64,000 bases of DNA from Streptomyces sp. HUAS 15-9 (GTDB taxonomy: Bacteria; Actinomycetota; Actinomycetes; Streptomycetales; Streptomycetaceae): positions 8,556,001 to 8,620,000 of the forward strand of contig NZ_CP106798.1 of the NCBI RefSeq assembly GCF_025642155.1, written 5' to 3'. The notes beneath the pieces are model-generated. The model was given only the letters and a program-made list of their open reading frames with translations, made no database searches and had not been told where the DNA came from. Within the stretch, counting starts at the first letter, position 1. Every line of letters begins with the position of its first letter. The position numbers and the translations under genes are program-made. Of the stretch, positions 36,388 to 44,364 are shown piece by piece.

Positions 36388-37647
36388 TCAGAGCACCTCG
36401 ATCGTGGGTCCGGACGGCAGCCGCCGACGGCAGTCGAGCACGAACGGGGCGTGTTCGGCGATGAGTTCGTAGTCGAAGCTGTCGTGGTCGGTGAGCAGGA
36501 CCACCACATCGGCGGCCGCCAGCTCGTCCGGTGCCGGTTCGACCCGGACCAGCCGGGTGTCCACCGGCAGGGTCTCGACCACGTGCGGATCGGCCGCCCT
36601 GACCTGGGCCCCCATGTCGAGCAGCAGTTGGGAGATGCGCAGGGCGGGCGACTCACGGGCGTCGCCGGTGTTCTTCTTGTAGGCCAGGCCGAGCAGCAGG
36701 ATGCGTGAGCCGTTCACCGAACGACGTCTTTCGTTGAACAGGTCGCTGATGCGGCGCGTCACGTACTCGGGCATATGGCTGTTGATGTCGTTGGCCAGCT
36801 CCACGAAGCGGAAGCTCTGGCCGAGTTCGCGCTGCACCCGCCAGGACAGGTACGAGGGGTCGATCGGCAGGCAGTGACCGCCGACGCCCGGCCCGGGCGT
36901 GAACTTCATGAAGCCGAAGGGCTTGGTGGAGGCGGCGTCGATGGCCTGCCAGACGTCGATGTCCAGGTGGTGGGCGAACATGGCGATCTCGTTGACCAGC
37001 GCGATGTTCACATGACGGAAGGTGTTCTCAAGGAGCTTGGCGAGTTCGGCTTCCTTCGGCGAGCGCACCGGAACGGTGGTGTCGACGAGTTGCGCGTAGA
37101 AGTCCTGAACGGCCTTCAGGGACGCTTCGTTGACGCCGGACACGACCTTCGGGGTCTGCTGGAAGCCCCAGACGGTGTTTCCGGGGTCGATCCGCTCCGG
37201 GCTGTAGCCCAGGTGGAAGTCGGTGCCCGCGGCGAGGCCCGAGCCGTCCTCCAGGATCGGGGCGAACAGCTCCTGGGTGGTGCCGGGATAGGTGGTCGAC
37301 TCCAGGACGACCGTGGCTCCCGGGCGCAGATAGCGGGCCAGGGTGACCGCCGATTCCTGGATGTACCGGAGGTCGGGAGTGCCCTCGTGCAGCGGCGTCG
37401 GGACGGTCACGACGGCGACGTCGAATCCGCCGCAGTCGCGGGCCGCTTCGCTCGGGCGGTAGGTGCCGCGGTCCAGTGCCGCGCGGATCCGCTCGGAGGA
37501 GACGTCCTCGACGAAGGACTCACCGGCGGCGAGGCTCTTGACCCGCCGGGAGTCGACGTCGTAGCCGATCACCTCGTGTCCGACCTCCGCGGCGCGGATG
37601 GCCAGTGGCAGGCCGACGTATCCCTGTCCGACCACGACGACGCGCAT
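36388..37647 (-). CDS. UDP-N-acetylhexosamine 6-dehydrogenase (WbpA/WecC type)
   Basis: 419 aa. NAD motif VVGQGYVGLPLAIRAAEVGH, VPTPLHEGTPDL, STTYPGTTQE, FHLGYSPERIDPGN, KLLENTFRHVNIALVNE, and the catalytic Cys259 in GPGVGGHCLPIDPSYLSW. It oxidises C6 of a UDP-HexNAc twice to the uronic acid. The HCLPIDPSYLSW form resembles WbpA (UDP-GlcNAc) more than WecC (UDP-ManNAc), but the sequence cannot settle this alone. AGGAG stands before the ATG, which overlaps the WecG stop (TGATG). Confidence 0.92.
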   Translation of the reverse strand: MRVVVVGQGYVGLPLAIRAAEVGHEVIGYDVDSRRVKSLAAGESFVEDVSSERIRAALDRGTYRPSEAARDCGGFDVAVVTVPTPLHEGTPDLRYIQESAVTLARYLRPGATVVLESTTYPGTTQELFAPILEDGSGLAAGTDFHLGYSPERIDPGNTVWGFQQTPKVVSGVNEASLKAVQDFYAQLVDTTVPVRSPKEAELAKLLENTFRHVNIALVNEIAMFAHHLDIDVWQAIDAASTKPFGFMKFTPGPGVGGHCLPIDPSYLSWRVQRELGQSFRFVELANDINSHMPEYVTRRISDLFNERRRSVNGSRILLLGLAYKKNTGDARESPALRISQLLLDMGAQVRAADPHVVETLPVDTRLVRVEPAPDELAAADVVVLLTDHDSFDYELIAEHAPFVLDCRRRLPSGPTIEVL

Positions 37648-38417
37648 CAGTGACTCCTGTTCGCGGAAGCGGACGACGGGGTGAGCCGGATGAACTCGCG
37701 CGCCGTCATGAGGAGGAAGGCAGCATTGGTGGTGACATAGCGCCGGCCCAGGCGTCGCGGCTCCTGCAGCGTGCGGTAGAGCCATTCCATGCCATAGCGC
37801 TGCCAGGACTCGGGAGCCCGCTTGGTGACCCCCGCCAGGATGTCGAACGAGCCGCCGACCCCGTGCACGACGTGGGCTCCGGTCCGTGCGCCGTAGGCGG
37901 CGGTGAAGATCTCCTTCTTCGGCGAGGTCATGCCAAGGAAGAGCATCTGGGCACCGCTGGCCGCGATCGCGTCGGCGATCGCCTCCTGCTGGGAGTCGTC
38001 GAAGTAGCCGTTGCGGCTGCCTGCGATCTTCAGGCCCGGGAAGCGCTCGGCCACCCGGCGCAACATGCGCTCCAGTACGTCCTGTTCGGCGCCGAGGAAG
38101 TACACGGACAGGCCCGCCGACTCGGCCTCGGCCAGCAGCCGCAGGAACAGATCGATACCGGCCACCCGCTCCGGGAGCGGGGCGCGCAGTAACCGGCCGG
38201 CCCAGACCACGGCCTGGCCGTCGGCGACGACGAGATCACAGCCGGCCACGGCCTTGGCGAGCCGGGGGTCGCGCCGCATGTTCACCAGCTTCGCCGCGTT
38301 GACCACCCCGATCTCCAACTGCCTGCCGTCCCTGACCGCTTCGAGGCAGCGCTGCACGGTCTCGTCCATGGTCAGCGGGTCCAGTTCGACCCCGAAGAGA
38401 GACTGACGCCCGCTCAT
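37647..38417 (-). CDS. WecG/TagA/CpsF-family glycosyltransferase (GT26)
   Basis: 256 aa. NAAKLVNMRRDPRLAKAV, VVADGQAVVWAGRLL, LPERVAGIDLFLRLL, VYFLGAEQDVLERM, GYFDD and FLGMTSPKKE match the family, which moves ManNAc or ManNAcA from UDP to a lipid-linked GlcNAc. It is likely the second enzyme in repeat-unit assembly. Residue 76 is encoded by TTA (38190-38192). The start overlaps the toroid gene stop (ATGA) and the stop overlaps the dehydrogenase start (TGATG), so the three genes are tightly coupled. Confidence 0.92.
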   Translation of the reverse strand: MSGRQSLFGVELDPLTMDETVQRCLEAVRDGRQLEIGVVNAAKLVNMRRDPRLAKAVAGCDLVVADGQAVVWAGRLLRAPLPERVAGIDLFLRLLAEAESAGLSVYFLGAEQDVLERMLRRVAERFPGLKIAGSRNGYFDDSQQEAIADAIAASGAQMLFLGMTSPKKEIFTAAYGARTGAHVVHGVGGSFDILAGVTKRAPESWQRYGMEWLYRTLQEPRRLGRRYVTTNAAFLLMTAREFIRLTPSSASANRSH

Positions 38418-39586
38418 ATGCGGCCCCCCTGCCAGGCGTAGAGCATCCAGCCGAATTCGTACGGCCGGCATTCGCGGTCCACGAAGACAGGGCGGTACAC
38501 CCGGTCCAGGGACTTCAGCCGGAGGTTCGGCGCGATCCGGGTGCCGAGCCCCCGTACGGCCCGTACGGCCTTCTTCGGATCGCCGCGGTAGACCTTGCGC
38601 CAGGTGGCGCCGAGCCTGTCGAGGATCAACGGCTCCCGCTTCTCCGGGCGGGCGGCCAGTTCGGGCACGTCCGTCATCCAGCGCAGGCCCCGGCGGATCG
38701 ACCGGCCGAAGTCGCTGCCGCCGGCGTCGGCGAGATCGAACAGGGCGGTCGGTGCCATCGCGTGCTGGTGGACGCTGTAGACCGGGTAGCCCTCCACGAC
38801 GCCGCCGGTACGGGCGTCGTAGTGCCACCACCACTGCCCGCCGTCGCCCTGCAGTTCGCAGATGCGCGCCGCGCACGCCTCGGACGCGGCCAGCGCCTCC
38901 GGATCGCCGTCTCCGTCGCCGCTCGCGTGGGCGCGGGCCAGGGCCTGGATCGGGTACGTCTGGTCGGCGAAGCAGCTCACGTGCGCCCGGTACCAGGGCA
39001 CCAGGCCGGGTCCGGTGGCGTGCGGGAACAGCGGGCTGTCCCCGATCCGGGCCCGCAGCAGTCGGTCGCGGGCTACGGTGAAACGTCTCTCCACGTCGAC
39101 CGTGTCCCGCGCCGCCGCGAGGGCGGACAGCACCCACGCCGCCTCGACGGTGTACTGCGGGCGCCCCTCCTCGTCCAGGGCATTCACCCGCTCCAGGGCG
39201 TCGGACAGTTTGGGGTGTCCGGTCTCGGCGGCGGCCCAGGCGATGAGCGCCGCGTCACCGAGATTGGTCACCGCGGGCAAGGACTCGATCAGCAGACCCG
39301 TGAACTCCTGGGCCGTACGCCCGCCGAGCACCGCGCGCTGTCGGTCCTCGGGGAGGAACTGGGCGCCGAGCGCGGTGATGGCCGCGTACCGGGTGCTGGT
39401 CCCGCGCCGCTCCGAGGTCCAGGATCCGTCGGGTGACTTCCGTCCGGCCATGGTGAAGGCGAAGGCCTCTCCGCCGGGGAGCAGCATGGACGGAAGCCCC
39501 GACTCGGCGACTGTGAGCAGTCGTTGGGCGAGCGTGAGCAGCGGTGGCTCCTCATGACCGAGCGCCGCCAGACGTGTGGTGGTCAT
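38414..39586 (-). CDS. Predicted (alpha/alpha) toroid protein of the polysaccharide locus
   Basis: 390 aa, all-helical in look, with repeated helix pairs and aromatic-rich motifs: PLFPHATGPGLVPWYRAH, GDGGQWWWHYDARTGG, GYPVYSVHQHAMAPTALF, ECRPYEFGWMLYAWQGG. This pattern fits an (alpha/alpha)6 toroid as in terpenoid cyclase/prenyltransferase-like, glycoside hydrolase or C5-epimerase domains. No signal peptide or DXDD motif was seen. Coupled to WecG by ATGA, so it probably handles a sugar intermediate of the same pathway; the reaction is unknown. The ATG at 39586 has a weak site. Confidence 0.7.
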   Translation of the reverse strand: MTTTRLAALGHEEPPLLTLAQRLLTVAESGLPSMLLPGGEAFAFTMAGRKSPDGSWTSERRGTSTRYAAITALGAQFLPEDRQRAVLGGRTAQEFTGLLIESLPAVTNLGDAALIAWAAAETGHPKLSDALERVNALDEEGRPQYTVEAAWVLSALAAARDTVDVERRFTVARDRLLRARIGDSPLFPHATGPGLVPWYRAHVSCFADQTYPIQALARAHASGDGDGDPEALAASEACAARICELQGDGGQWWWHYDARTGGVVEGYPVYSVHQHAMAPTALFDLADAGGSDFGRSIRRGLRWMTDVPELAARPEKREPLILDRLGATWRKVYRGDPKKAVRAVRGLGTRIAPNLRLKSLDRVYRPVFVDRECRPYEFGWMLYAWQGGRI

Positions 39587-39847
39587 CGTTTGGGCACACC
39601 AACCCCCCTGTGGGTCCTTTGTGCGGACAGACTTGTGATCGCCGCGTCGTGGACGGCGGCGCGGCGAAAGGTCGATGTCAGGCGTCGGAGCGGTTGTCAC
39701 TCCTGGCTTCAGGCACAGGTGTCCCCACCCGGTAACCCCCCCTGGGCACGACCGGTCTGCGTGCTCACTGTGCTAGGTCTGCACAGTTCGCACACATGTT
39801 ATGCATGCGGATGTTCGAGGAACGGCGTTTTGGGAGAAATCAAGGAG

Positions 39848-40447
39848 TCATGCGCGCTCGACGAGCTCGCCGTCCTTCTCGTCGTACAGCGCGCCCGTCT
39901 CGGGGCACTCCCATGCGCCCAACTCCCCTTCCCGCTCGACCAGTCGGGTGCCGGCCCGGCCGACCCAGCCGATCCGGCGCGCCGGAACACCCGCCACGAG
40001 CGCGAAGTCCGGCACGTCCCGGGTCACCACCGCACCCGCCGCGACCAGCGCCCAACGGCCGACGCGTACCGGCGCCACACACACCGAACGGGCTCCCAGC
40101 GATGCCCCCTCGGCCACCTCCACCGCCACGGCATCCCAGTCGCCGCCGCGCTTCAGCCGGCCCTGCGGGTCCACCGAGCGGGGGAAGTAGTCGTTGGTGA
40201 GCACCGCCGCCGGCCCGACGAACACCCCGTCACCGAGCACCGCGGGTTCGTAGACCAGGGCGTAGTTCTGGAGCTTCACGTGGTCGCCGATCCGCACCCC
40301 CGGGCCGACATACGCTCCCCGGCCCACGATGCATCCGCTGCCCAGGCGGGCGTCCTCCCGTATCTGGGCCAGATCCCAGACCGTCGTCCCGTCACCGATC
40401 GCGGCGCTCTCGTCGACCTGCGCGGTCGGCTGGATCCTGAAGCTCAT
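39848..40447 (-). CDS. Hexapeptide acetyltransferase, WlbB/WbpD-like
   Basis: 199 aa, a left-handed beta-helix from residue 6 to about 155 (VDESAAIGDGTTVWDLAQIRE, GSGCIVGRGAYVGPGVRIGDHVKLQNYALVY, GVFVGPAAVLTNDYFPRS). The stretch VKLQNYALVYEP with FVGPAAVLTNDYFPR is characteristic of WbpD/WlbB, which acetylate the 3-amino group of UDP-GlcNAc3NA. A C-terminal tail (about 165-199, WECPETGALYDEKDGEL) resembles a small metal-free zinc-ribbon remnant. It lies 261 bp before the toroid gene, same strand. AAAGG precedes the ATG. Confidence 0.87.
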   Translation of the reverse strand: MSFRIQPTAQVDESAAIGDGTTVWDLAQIREDARLGSGCIVGRGAYVGPGVRIGDHVKLQNYALVYEPAVLGDGVFVGPAAVLTNDYFPRSVDPQGRLKRGGDWDAVAVEVAEGASLGARSVCVAPVRVGRWALVAAGAVVTRDVPDFALVAGVPARRIGWVGRAGTRLVEREGELGAWECPETGALYDEKDGELVERA

Positions 40448-40520
40448 CGGGCTGAACCTTTCTTCTCTCCGAGCGGGGCCGAAAACGCCGCGTCGAGCGC
40501 CTTGCGCCAGGCGAAGAGGG

Positions 40521-41027
40521 TCAAGGGGAGACCCGCACCTTGCTGTGGTCGCCGAGGACGAAACGGTGGGCGGCAGGCTTGCGGGGCGCGGGCGTGACCT
40601 CGACATTGCGGCCGATGAGGGAGGCTTCCGCCCGCCGGACGCCGCTCACCGAGGAGTCGCGCAGCACGATCGAGTACTCGATCTCGCTGTCCTCGATCCG
40701 ACAGTCGTCGGCGATCGAGGTGAAGGGGCCCACATACGATTCGGTGATCACGCTGTTCGCGCCGACGACCACCGGGCCCACGATCCGGCTCCCGGTCACC
40801 TTGGCCCCGGGCGCGATGCGCACCCGGCCGATGATCTCGCTGCGGTCGTCGACCGTGCCGTCGATCCGGCGCTCGAGGGTTTCCAGCAACGAGCGGTTGA
40901 CCTCGAGCATGTCGGTGACGTTCCCGGTGTCCTTTTTGTTCGCGACGGGTACGAGGTGTTTCGCCGATGTATGAGTTATGGGGCGCAAACGGGTACCTGA
41001 GCCACCTGACAACAGGAGTGCCTTCAC
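40521..41027 (-). pseudogene. Glucose-1-phosphate thymidylyltransferase (long RmlA type) with large internal deletion
   Basis: The N terminus (KALLLSGGSGTRLRPITHTS, AKHLVPVANK) and the C-terminal beta-helix (LLETLERRIDGTVDD, IGRVRIAPGAKV, SYVGPFTSIADDC, IEYSIVLRDSS, HRFVLGDHSKV) are those of a long-form RmlA of about 355 aa. This frame has only 168 residues. VANK runs straight into KDTGNVTDMLEV at about 40931-40937, removing some 185 residues in frame with the sugar- and metal-binding core. GTG start and AGGG site survive. It cannot be an active nucleotidyltransferase. Confidence 0.85.
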
Positions 41028-41203
41028 GAGATCACCCTACTTACGGGGGACTCGTGGACGAAGGGATTCCGTGTACGTACGGTCTGTTCCGGACAACCGG
41101 CCCGAGCGGGGTCGATCCGACGGCGTCCAGTTCAATCATTCACGATGCCTTGACCGTGGGCGCCTGGCCGGTGGCATTCCGTGACAGGTGGAGGAGGGGT
41201 CAC

Positions 41204-41374
41204 CTAGCGCACGATGCGCGCAACCGCTCCGTCCGCGGGGTCCCCGTACTTCGAGATCAGTTGCTCGTCACTCATCCGGTCGACTTCTTCGTTTCGTGCG
41301 ACGGGAAAGATCACGTGGGTGTCCTTGTCCGTCCAGTACTCGACGACGCGGTGTGTGGCGGTGGCTCGGCTCAT
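41204..41374 (-). CDS. Conserved-looking 56-aa protein, function unknown
   Basis: The ATG at 41374 follows AAGGGAG at ideal spacing and opens MSRATATHRVVEYWTDKD, ending SDEQLISKYGDPADGAVARIVR. Mixed charge, a short beta hairpin (HRVVEYWTD, HVIFPVARNEEV) and a helix at the end; no membrane segment. It stands alone, 177 bp upstream of the rmlA remnant on the same strand. No family recognised. Confidence 0.65.
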   Translation of the reverse strand: MSRATATHRVVEYWTDKDTHVIFPVARNEEVDRMSDEQLISKYGDPADGAVARIVR

Positions 41375-41593
41375 GTGGGGGGCTCCCTTGCTGCGCGTGG
41401 GGTTCAGGGTGCGTCCGTGCAGGTCGAGGGTCAAGGGGAAGAGGGGCTTCCGTTTCTGTCGGCGAAGGCGTAGGTTCCGCTTACCCCGCGTCGGCACCTT
41501 GCGAGGTGCCGGCCCGCCGGTCCCGGGATGGCGGGCCACGCGGGGGCCAAGCGCCTGGCCACAGCCGAGCCGCGCACTGCGCGATGGCACCGA

Positions 41594-42370
41594 TCAAGAC
41601 CCCGGCCGGTTGATGAGGCCGTGGTGAGAGTCACCGCGCATCGAGCGCGCCAGCTCGCCGACGTGCCGCGCCTGGGCGGCGGACAGACGCCGCGCCTCCC
41701 ACAGGAGCGCCGCGGCGTCTACGGCCTGCGGGGTCGGAGGCGTCGGCACTTCAGGCAGGAAGACGCCTGTCAGGGCGGCCAGTTCGAGGGCGTTGATCCC
41801 CAACAGCACGGCGAAATCGGTCACCAGACGGGGCGTCACTTCCTTGCGGCCCGCCCCGATCACACCGTACGTGGCGGCCGACAGGTAGGTGGGTGTCACG
41901 AGCGCCAGGGTCTTCGCCATGCCCATCCAGTTCAGGTTCCGGTACCGGAGCATGCGGATGACCCGATCACCCGGTCCGCCGACGAGGGGTGCGAGCCGTT
42001 CCGGGGCGAAGACGGAACGCCGTTCCTCTTGCGGCAGTGACCGGACGACCCGCAGAAGCTCCCGCCGTCCTGCCGCTGAAAGGCGCACCGCGTCCGTCAC
42101 GACGCCCGGCACCCACCGCTCGGCCGCGGCGTCCAACGGCGCCAAGTCGTCCGGGACGGCCAGCCCCGCGAGGATGAACAGGTCGACGGCGTGGAAACCC
42201 AGCGCGGCCGAGAGCCGTCGGAGCAGCCCGTCCTCGGCAGGTGCCCCATCGAGGACCGCCCGGACCTGGTCCGCGCTCAACCCGGCGTGGTCGGCCAGCT
42301 CCCGCACACCGAGTTCTCTGTGGTCGAGCAACCGCGCCAGACCCGCGCTGAAATCGAGAAGTTCCGGCAT
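41594..42370 (-). CDS. XRE-family transcriptional regulator
   Basis: 258 aa. Residues about 8-58 form a Cro/C1-type helix-turn-helix (LARLLDHRELGVRELADHAGLSADQVRAVLDG, split here over helices 1-4). The rest is helical, with a second HTH-like block (NWMGMAKTLALVTPTYLS, residues about 150-175). It starts divergent to the GH3 gene across a 346-bp region, so control of GH3 or of itself is possible. ATG at 42370. Confidence 0.75.
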   Translation of the reverse strand: MPELLDFSAGLARLLDHRELGVRELADHAGLSADQVRAVLDGAPAEDGLLRRLSAALGFHAVDLFILAGLAVPDDLAPLDAAAERWVPGVVTDAVRLSAAGRRELLRVVRSLPQEERRSVFAPERLAPLVGGPGDRVIRMLRYRNLNWMGMAKTLALVTPTYLSAATYGVIGAGRKEVTPRLVTDFAVLLGINALELAALTGVFLPEVPTPPTPQAVDAAALLWEARRLSAAQARHVGELARSMRGDSHHGLINRPGS

Positions 42371-42716
42371 GCCCGCAGCCTAGTCAGAAGCGCGAGCGCG
42401 AACGCGTCGCACGCAACTCCAGCGGGCGGCCGGGTCCGCGGTGGCGCCGATGAGTTCCGGGAGACCGCCGAGCCAATGATCTCCGCGCGGCCCGATCTCC
42501 ACACCCTGGACGCCGAGTTGGCCAGAGTCGTACTGCCGGAGCCGCTGCATCGACGTGCCCCGCACGACATCCCTGTGCCGCACGTGCCAGGTCCGCGACC
42601 TCAGAGGCGAACGCGGTCGGATGGATGTACGTTTGGTCGTAGTGGCTGCGTGACCGCCGTCGACGGCCGGGCAAGGGGCGCCCGGTTCGTGATCGGTGTA
42701 CCGGAAGGGGCTCCGC
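42371..42716. other. Divergent intergenic region, with a possible minus-strand coding remnant
   Basis: Between the XRE and GH3 starts. On the minus strand the frame ending TAG at 42380 reads like protein over its last 60 residues (QLGVQGVEIGPRGDHWLGG, LPELIGATADPAARW) but has no proper start. It may be the end of a lost gene. Promoters of both neighbours must lie here. Confidence 0.35.
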
Positions 42717-43940
42717 ATGAGATCGCGGCAGGCGCCATCCCATGGTCAGAGAAGGAAGAGGGCGGTCTGGCCTGTCCCGCTGCTGTCGCTCGCCCTGGCG
42801 GCCGCAAGCCTGGGCGGCGCTCATACCTCGCACGCTGTCGTCGTCTCGCAAGCACCCGCTTCGGCGACGAGTGGTACGACCGCGACCTCGACGTGCGTCG
42901 ACAAGGTCTTCGGGGCCATGACCGGGCCGCAAAGAGTCGGACAGCTCTTCATGGGCGGCGTCGCCGCCTCGAACCCCGACCAGAACCGGATCCAGGTTCT
43001 GCGCCAATACCACGTCGGGTCGGTCTTCCTGGCCGGACGCAGTACGGCGGGTACGAAGGCGACCAAGACCCTGGCCGACAGTCTTCAGGCGAAGGCCGAC
43101 ACCGTGTCGGGGCACCGCGTAGGCCTGCTGGTGTCCACCGACCAGGAGGGCGGCCATGTGCAAGTGCTGTCCGGGCCCGGGTTCTCGACCATGCCGAGCG
43201 CACTGGTGCAGGGAACCTGGTCGACCTCGAAGCTCCGTACTGAAGCCACCACATGGGCGAAGCAGCTCAAGTCGGCCGGTGTGAATCTGAACCTCGCGCC
43301 CGTCGCCGATGTCGTCCCGGCCGGCCTGGGCTGGAACAACGCACCGATCGGCCGGTACGACCGCGAGTTCGGCCATACGGCCGCGACGGTGGCCCCCCAC
43401 AGCAACGCGTTCGCCGCCGGCTTCGCCCAGGCCAACGTACTGGCCACGCTCAAGCACTTCCCGGGACTCGGCTACGTCCGCGGCAACACCGACACCACGG
43501 CGAACGTGGTGGACTCGGTGACGACGAGCAAGAGCTCGAGCATCATCCCGTTCAGCTCGGGCATCAAGGCGGGCGCACCCTTCGTCATGGTCTCTCTGGC
43601 CACGTACAGCAAGATCGACCCGGGGCATCAGGCCGTGTTCTCCTCGACGGTGATCCAGGGACTGCTCCGCAAGACACTCGGCTTCAAGGGCGTGGTGATC
43701 TCGGACGACCTCGGGAACGCGGTGGCGGTGAAGGCGGTGCCCCCGGCCAACCGTGCCCTGAACTTCCTGTCGGCCGGCGGAGACATGGTCCTGACCGTAG
43801 AACCCAACCTGGTCCCGGTCATGGCCAAGGCCGTACAGATCCGGATGGCGAAGGACGCGACCTTCCGTGCGCAGGTTGACCAGAGCGTCCATCGCGTCCT
43901 GGCCGCCAAGCAGAAGGCGGGTTTGCTGTACTGCGGCTGA
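42717..43940 (+). CDS. Secreted glycoside hydrolase family 3, LpqI/NagZ-like
   Basis: 407 aa. N-terminal signal (PVPLLSLALAAASLGGAHTSHA, cleaved near residue 40), then one GH3 (beta/alpha)8 domain: STDQEGGHVQVL, LAPVADVV, KHFPGLGYVRGNTDTTANV, FVMVSLATYSKID, and the nucleophile Asp in GVVISDDLG. This is the single-domain type of NagZ/LpqI, which release N-acetylglucosamine from cell-wall fragments. Instead of the DSH loop of NagZ it has NTDTTANV, as I recall for LpqI-like proteins. GGAAGGGG precedes ATG 42717. A small hairpin (43941-43958) follows the stop. Confidence 0.88.
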   Translation: MRSRQAPSHGQRRKRAVWPVPLLSLALAAASLGGAHTSHAVVVSQAPASATSGTTATSTCVDKVFGAMTGPQRVGQLFMGGVAASNPDQNRIQVLRQYHVGSVFLAGRSTAGTKATKTLADSLQAKADTVSGHRVGLLVSTDQEGGHVQVLSGPGFSTMPSALVQGTWSTSKLRTEATTWAKQLKSAGVNLNLAPVADVVPAGLGWNNAPIGRYDREFGHTAATVAPHSNAFAAGFAQANVLATLKHFPGLGYVRGNTDTTANVVDSVTTSKSSSIIPFSSGIKAGAPFVMVSLATYSKIDPGHQAVFSSTVIQGLLRKTLGFKGVVISDDLGNAVAVKAVPPANRALNFLSAGGDMVLTVEPNLVPVMAKAVQIRMAKDATFRAQVDQSVHRVLAAKQKAGLLYCG

Positions 43941-44364
43941 CAGCGGTGGTTGCCGCTGAGCAACTCCGTTCCCTCGGTGACGAGTTCGGGCCACAGAGCG
44001 CCGAACGTCCGCACGGAGAGGTCCCACCGATGCGCGGAGCTCGTCGAGGAGCCCGTCCGTGTCGGCGGTCAGGTGCGGCAACACCATCAGGGAGAGTGCG
44101 GGAATACCGGTGGTCTCCGCCGAGTACCTCCTCCGCGGCCTCGTGACACTCAGGACCAGCCAGCGGTGGCCGACGGCCTTGCCGCGGATCCCTACCCGAT
44201 TACTCCCGTGCGGTCAAGTCACGACTCATCGGAACGTGACCGCGTGACGCCGATGGGGCGTACTTGAGGTGCGGTCCTCGCCGGAGAGGAAATCCGGACG
44301 GGAGATCCGCACAGGAAATCCGCAAAGGAATGGCAAGAGCCCCTGTATCGGTAGGAGAGAAATT
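43941..44364. promoter_or_regulatory. Upstream region of the Gly-rich gene with 13-bp tandem repeats
   Basis: 424 bp. Four near-identical 13-bp units start at 44288, 44301, 44314 and 44327 (GGAAATCCGGACG, GGAGATCCGCACA, GGAAATCCGCAAA, GGAATGGCAAGAG), just before the ribosome-binding site of the gene at 44365. They could be regulator sites or shape the 5-prime UTR. The rest (43960-44220) may be a decayed minus-strand gene (LPHLTADTDGLLDELRA, then RTFGALWPELVTEG in another frame). Confidence 0.5.

Noticed and set aside
41028..41203. Promoter of the rmlA remnant with a GTACGTAC palindrome
   Set aside because: The short self-complementary stretch is common at this GC content and has no matched -10/-35.
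42384..44087. 567-codon minus-strand frame across the GH3 gene
   Set aside because: Shadow of GH3; only the first 25 or so residues (LPHLTADTDGLLDELRA) look protein-like and they lie outside GH3.
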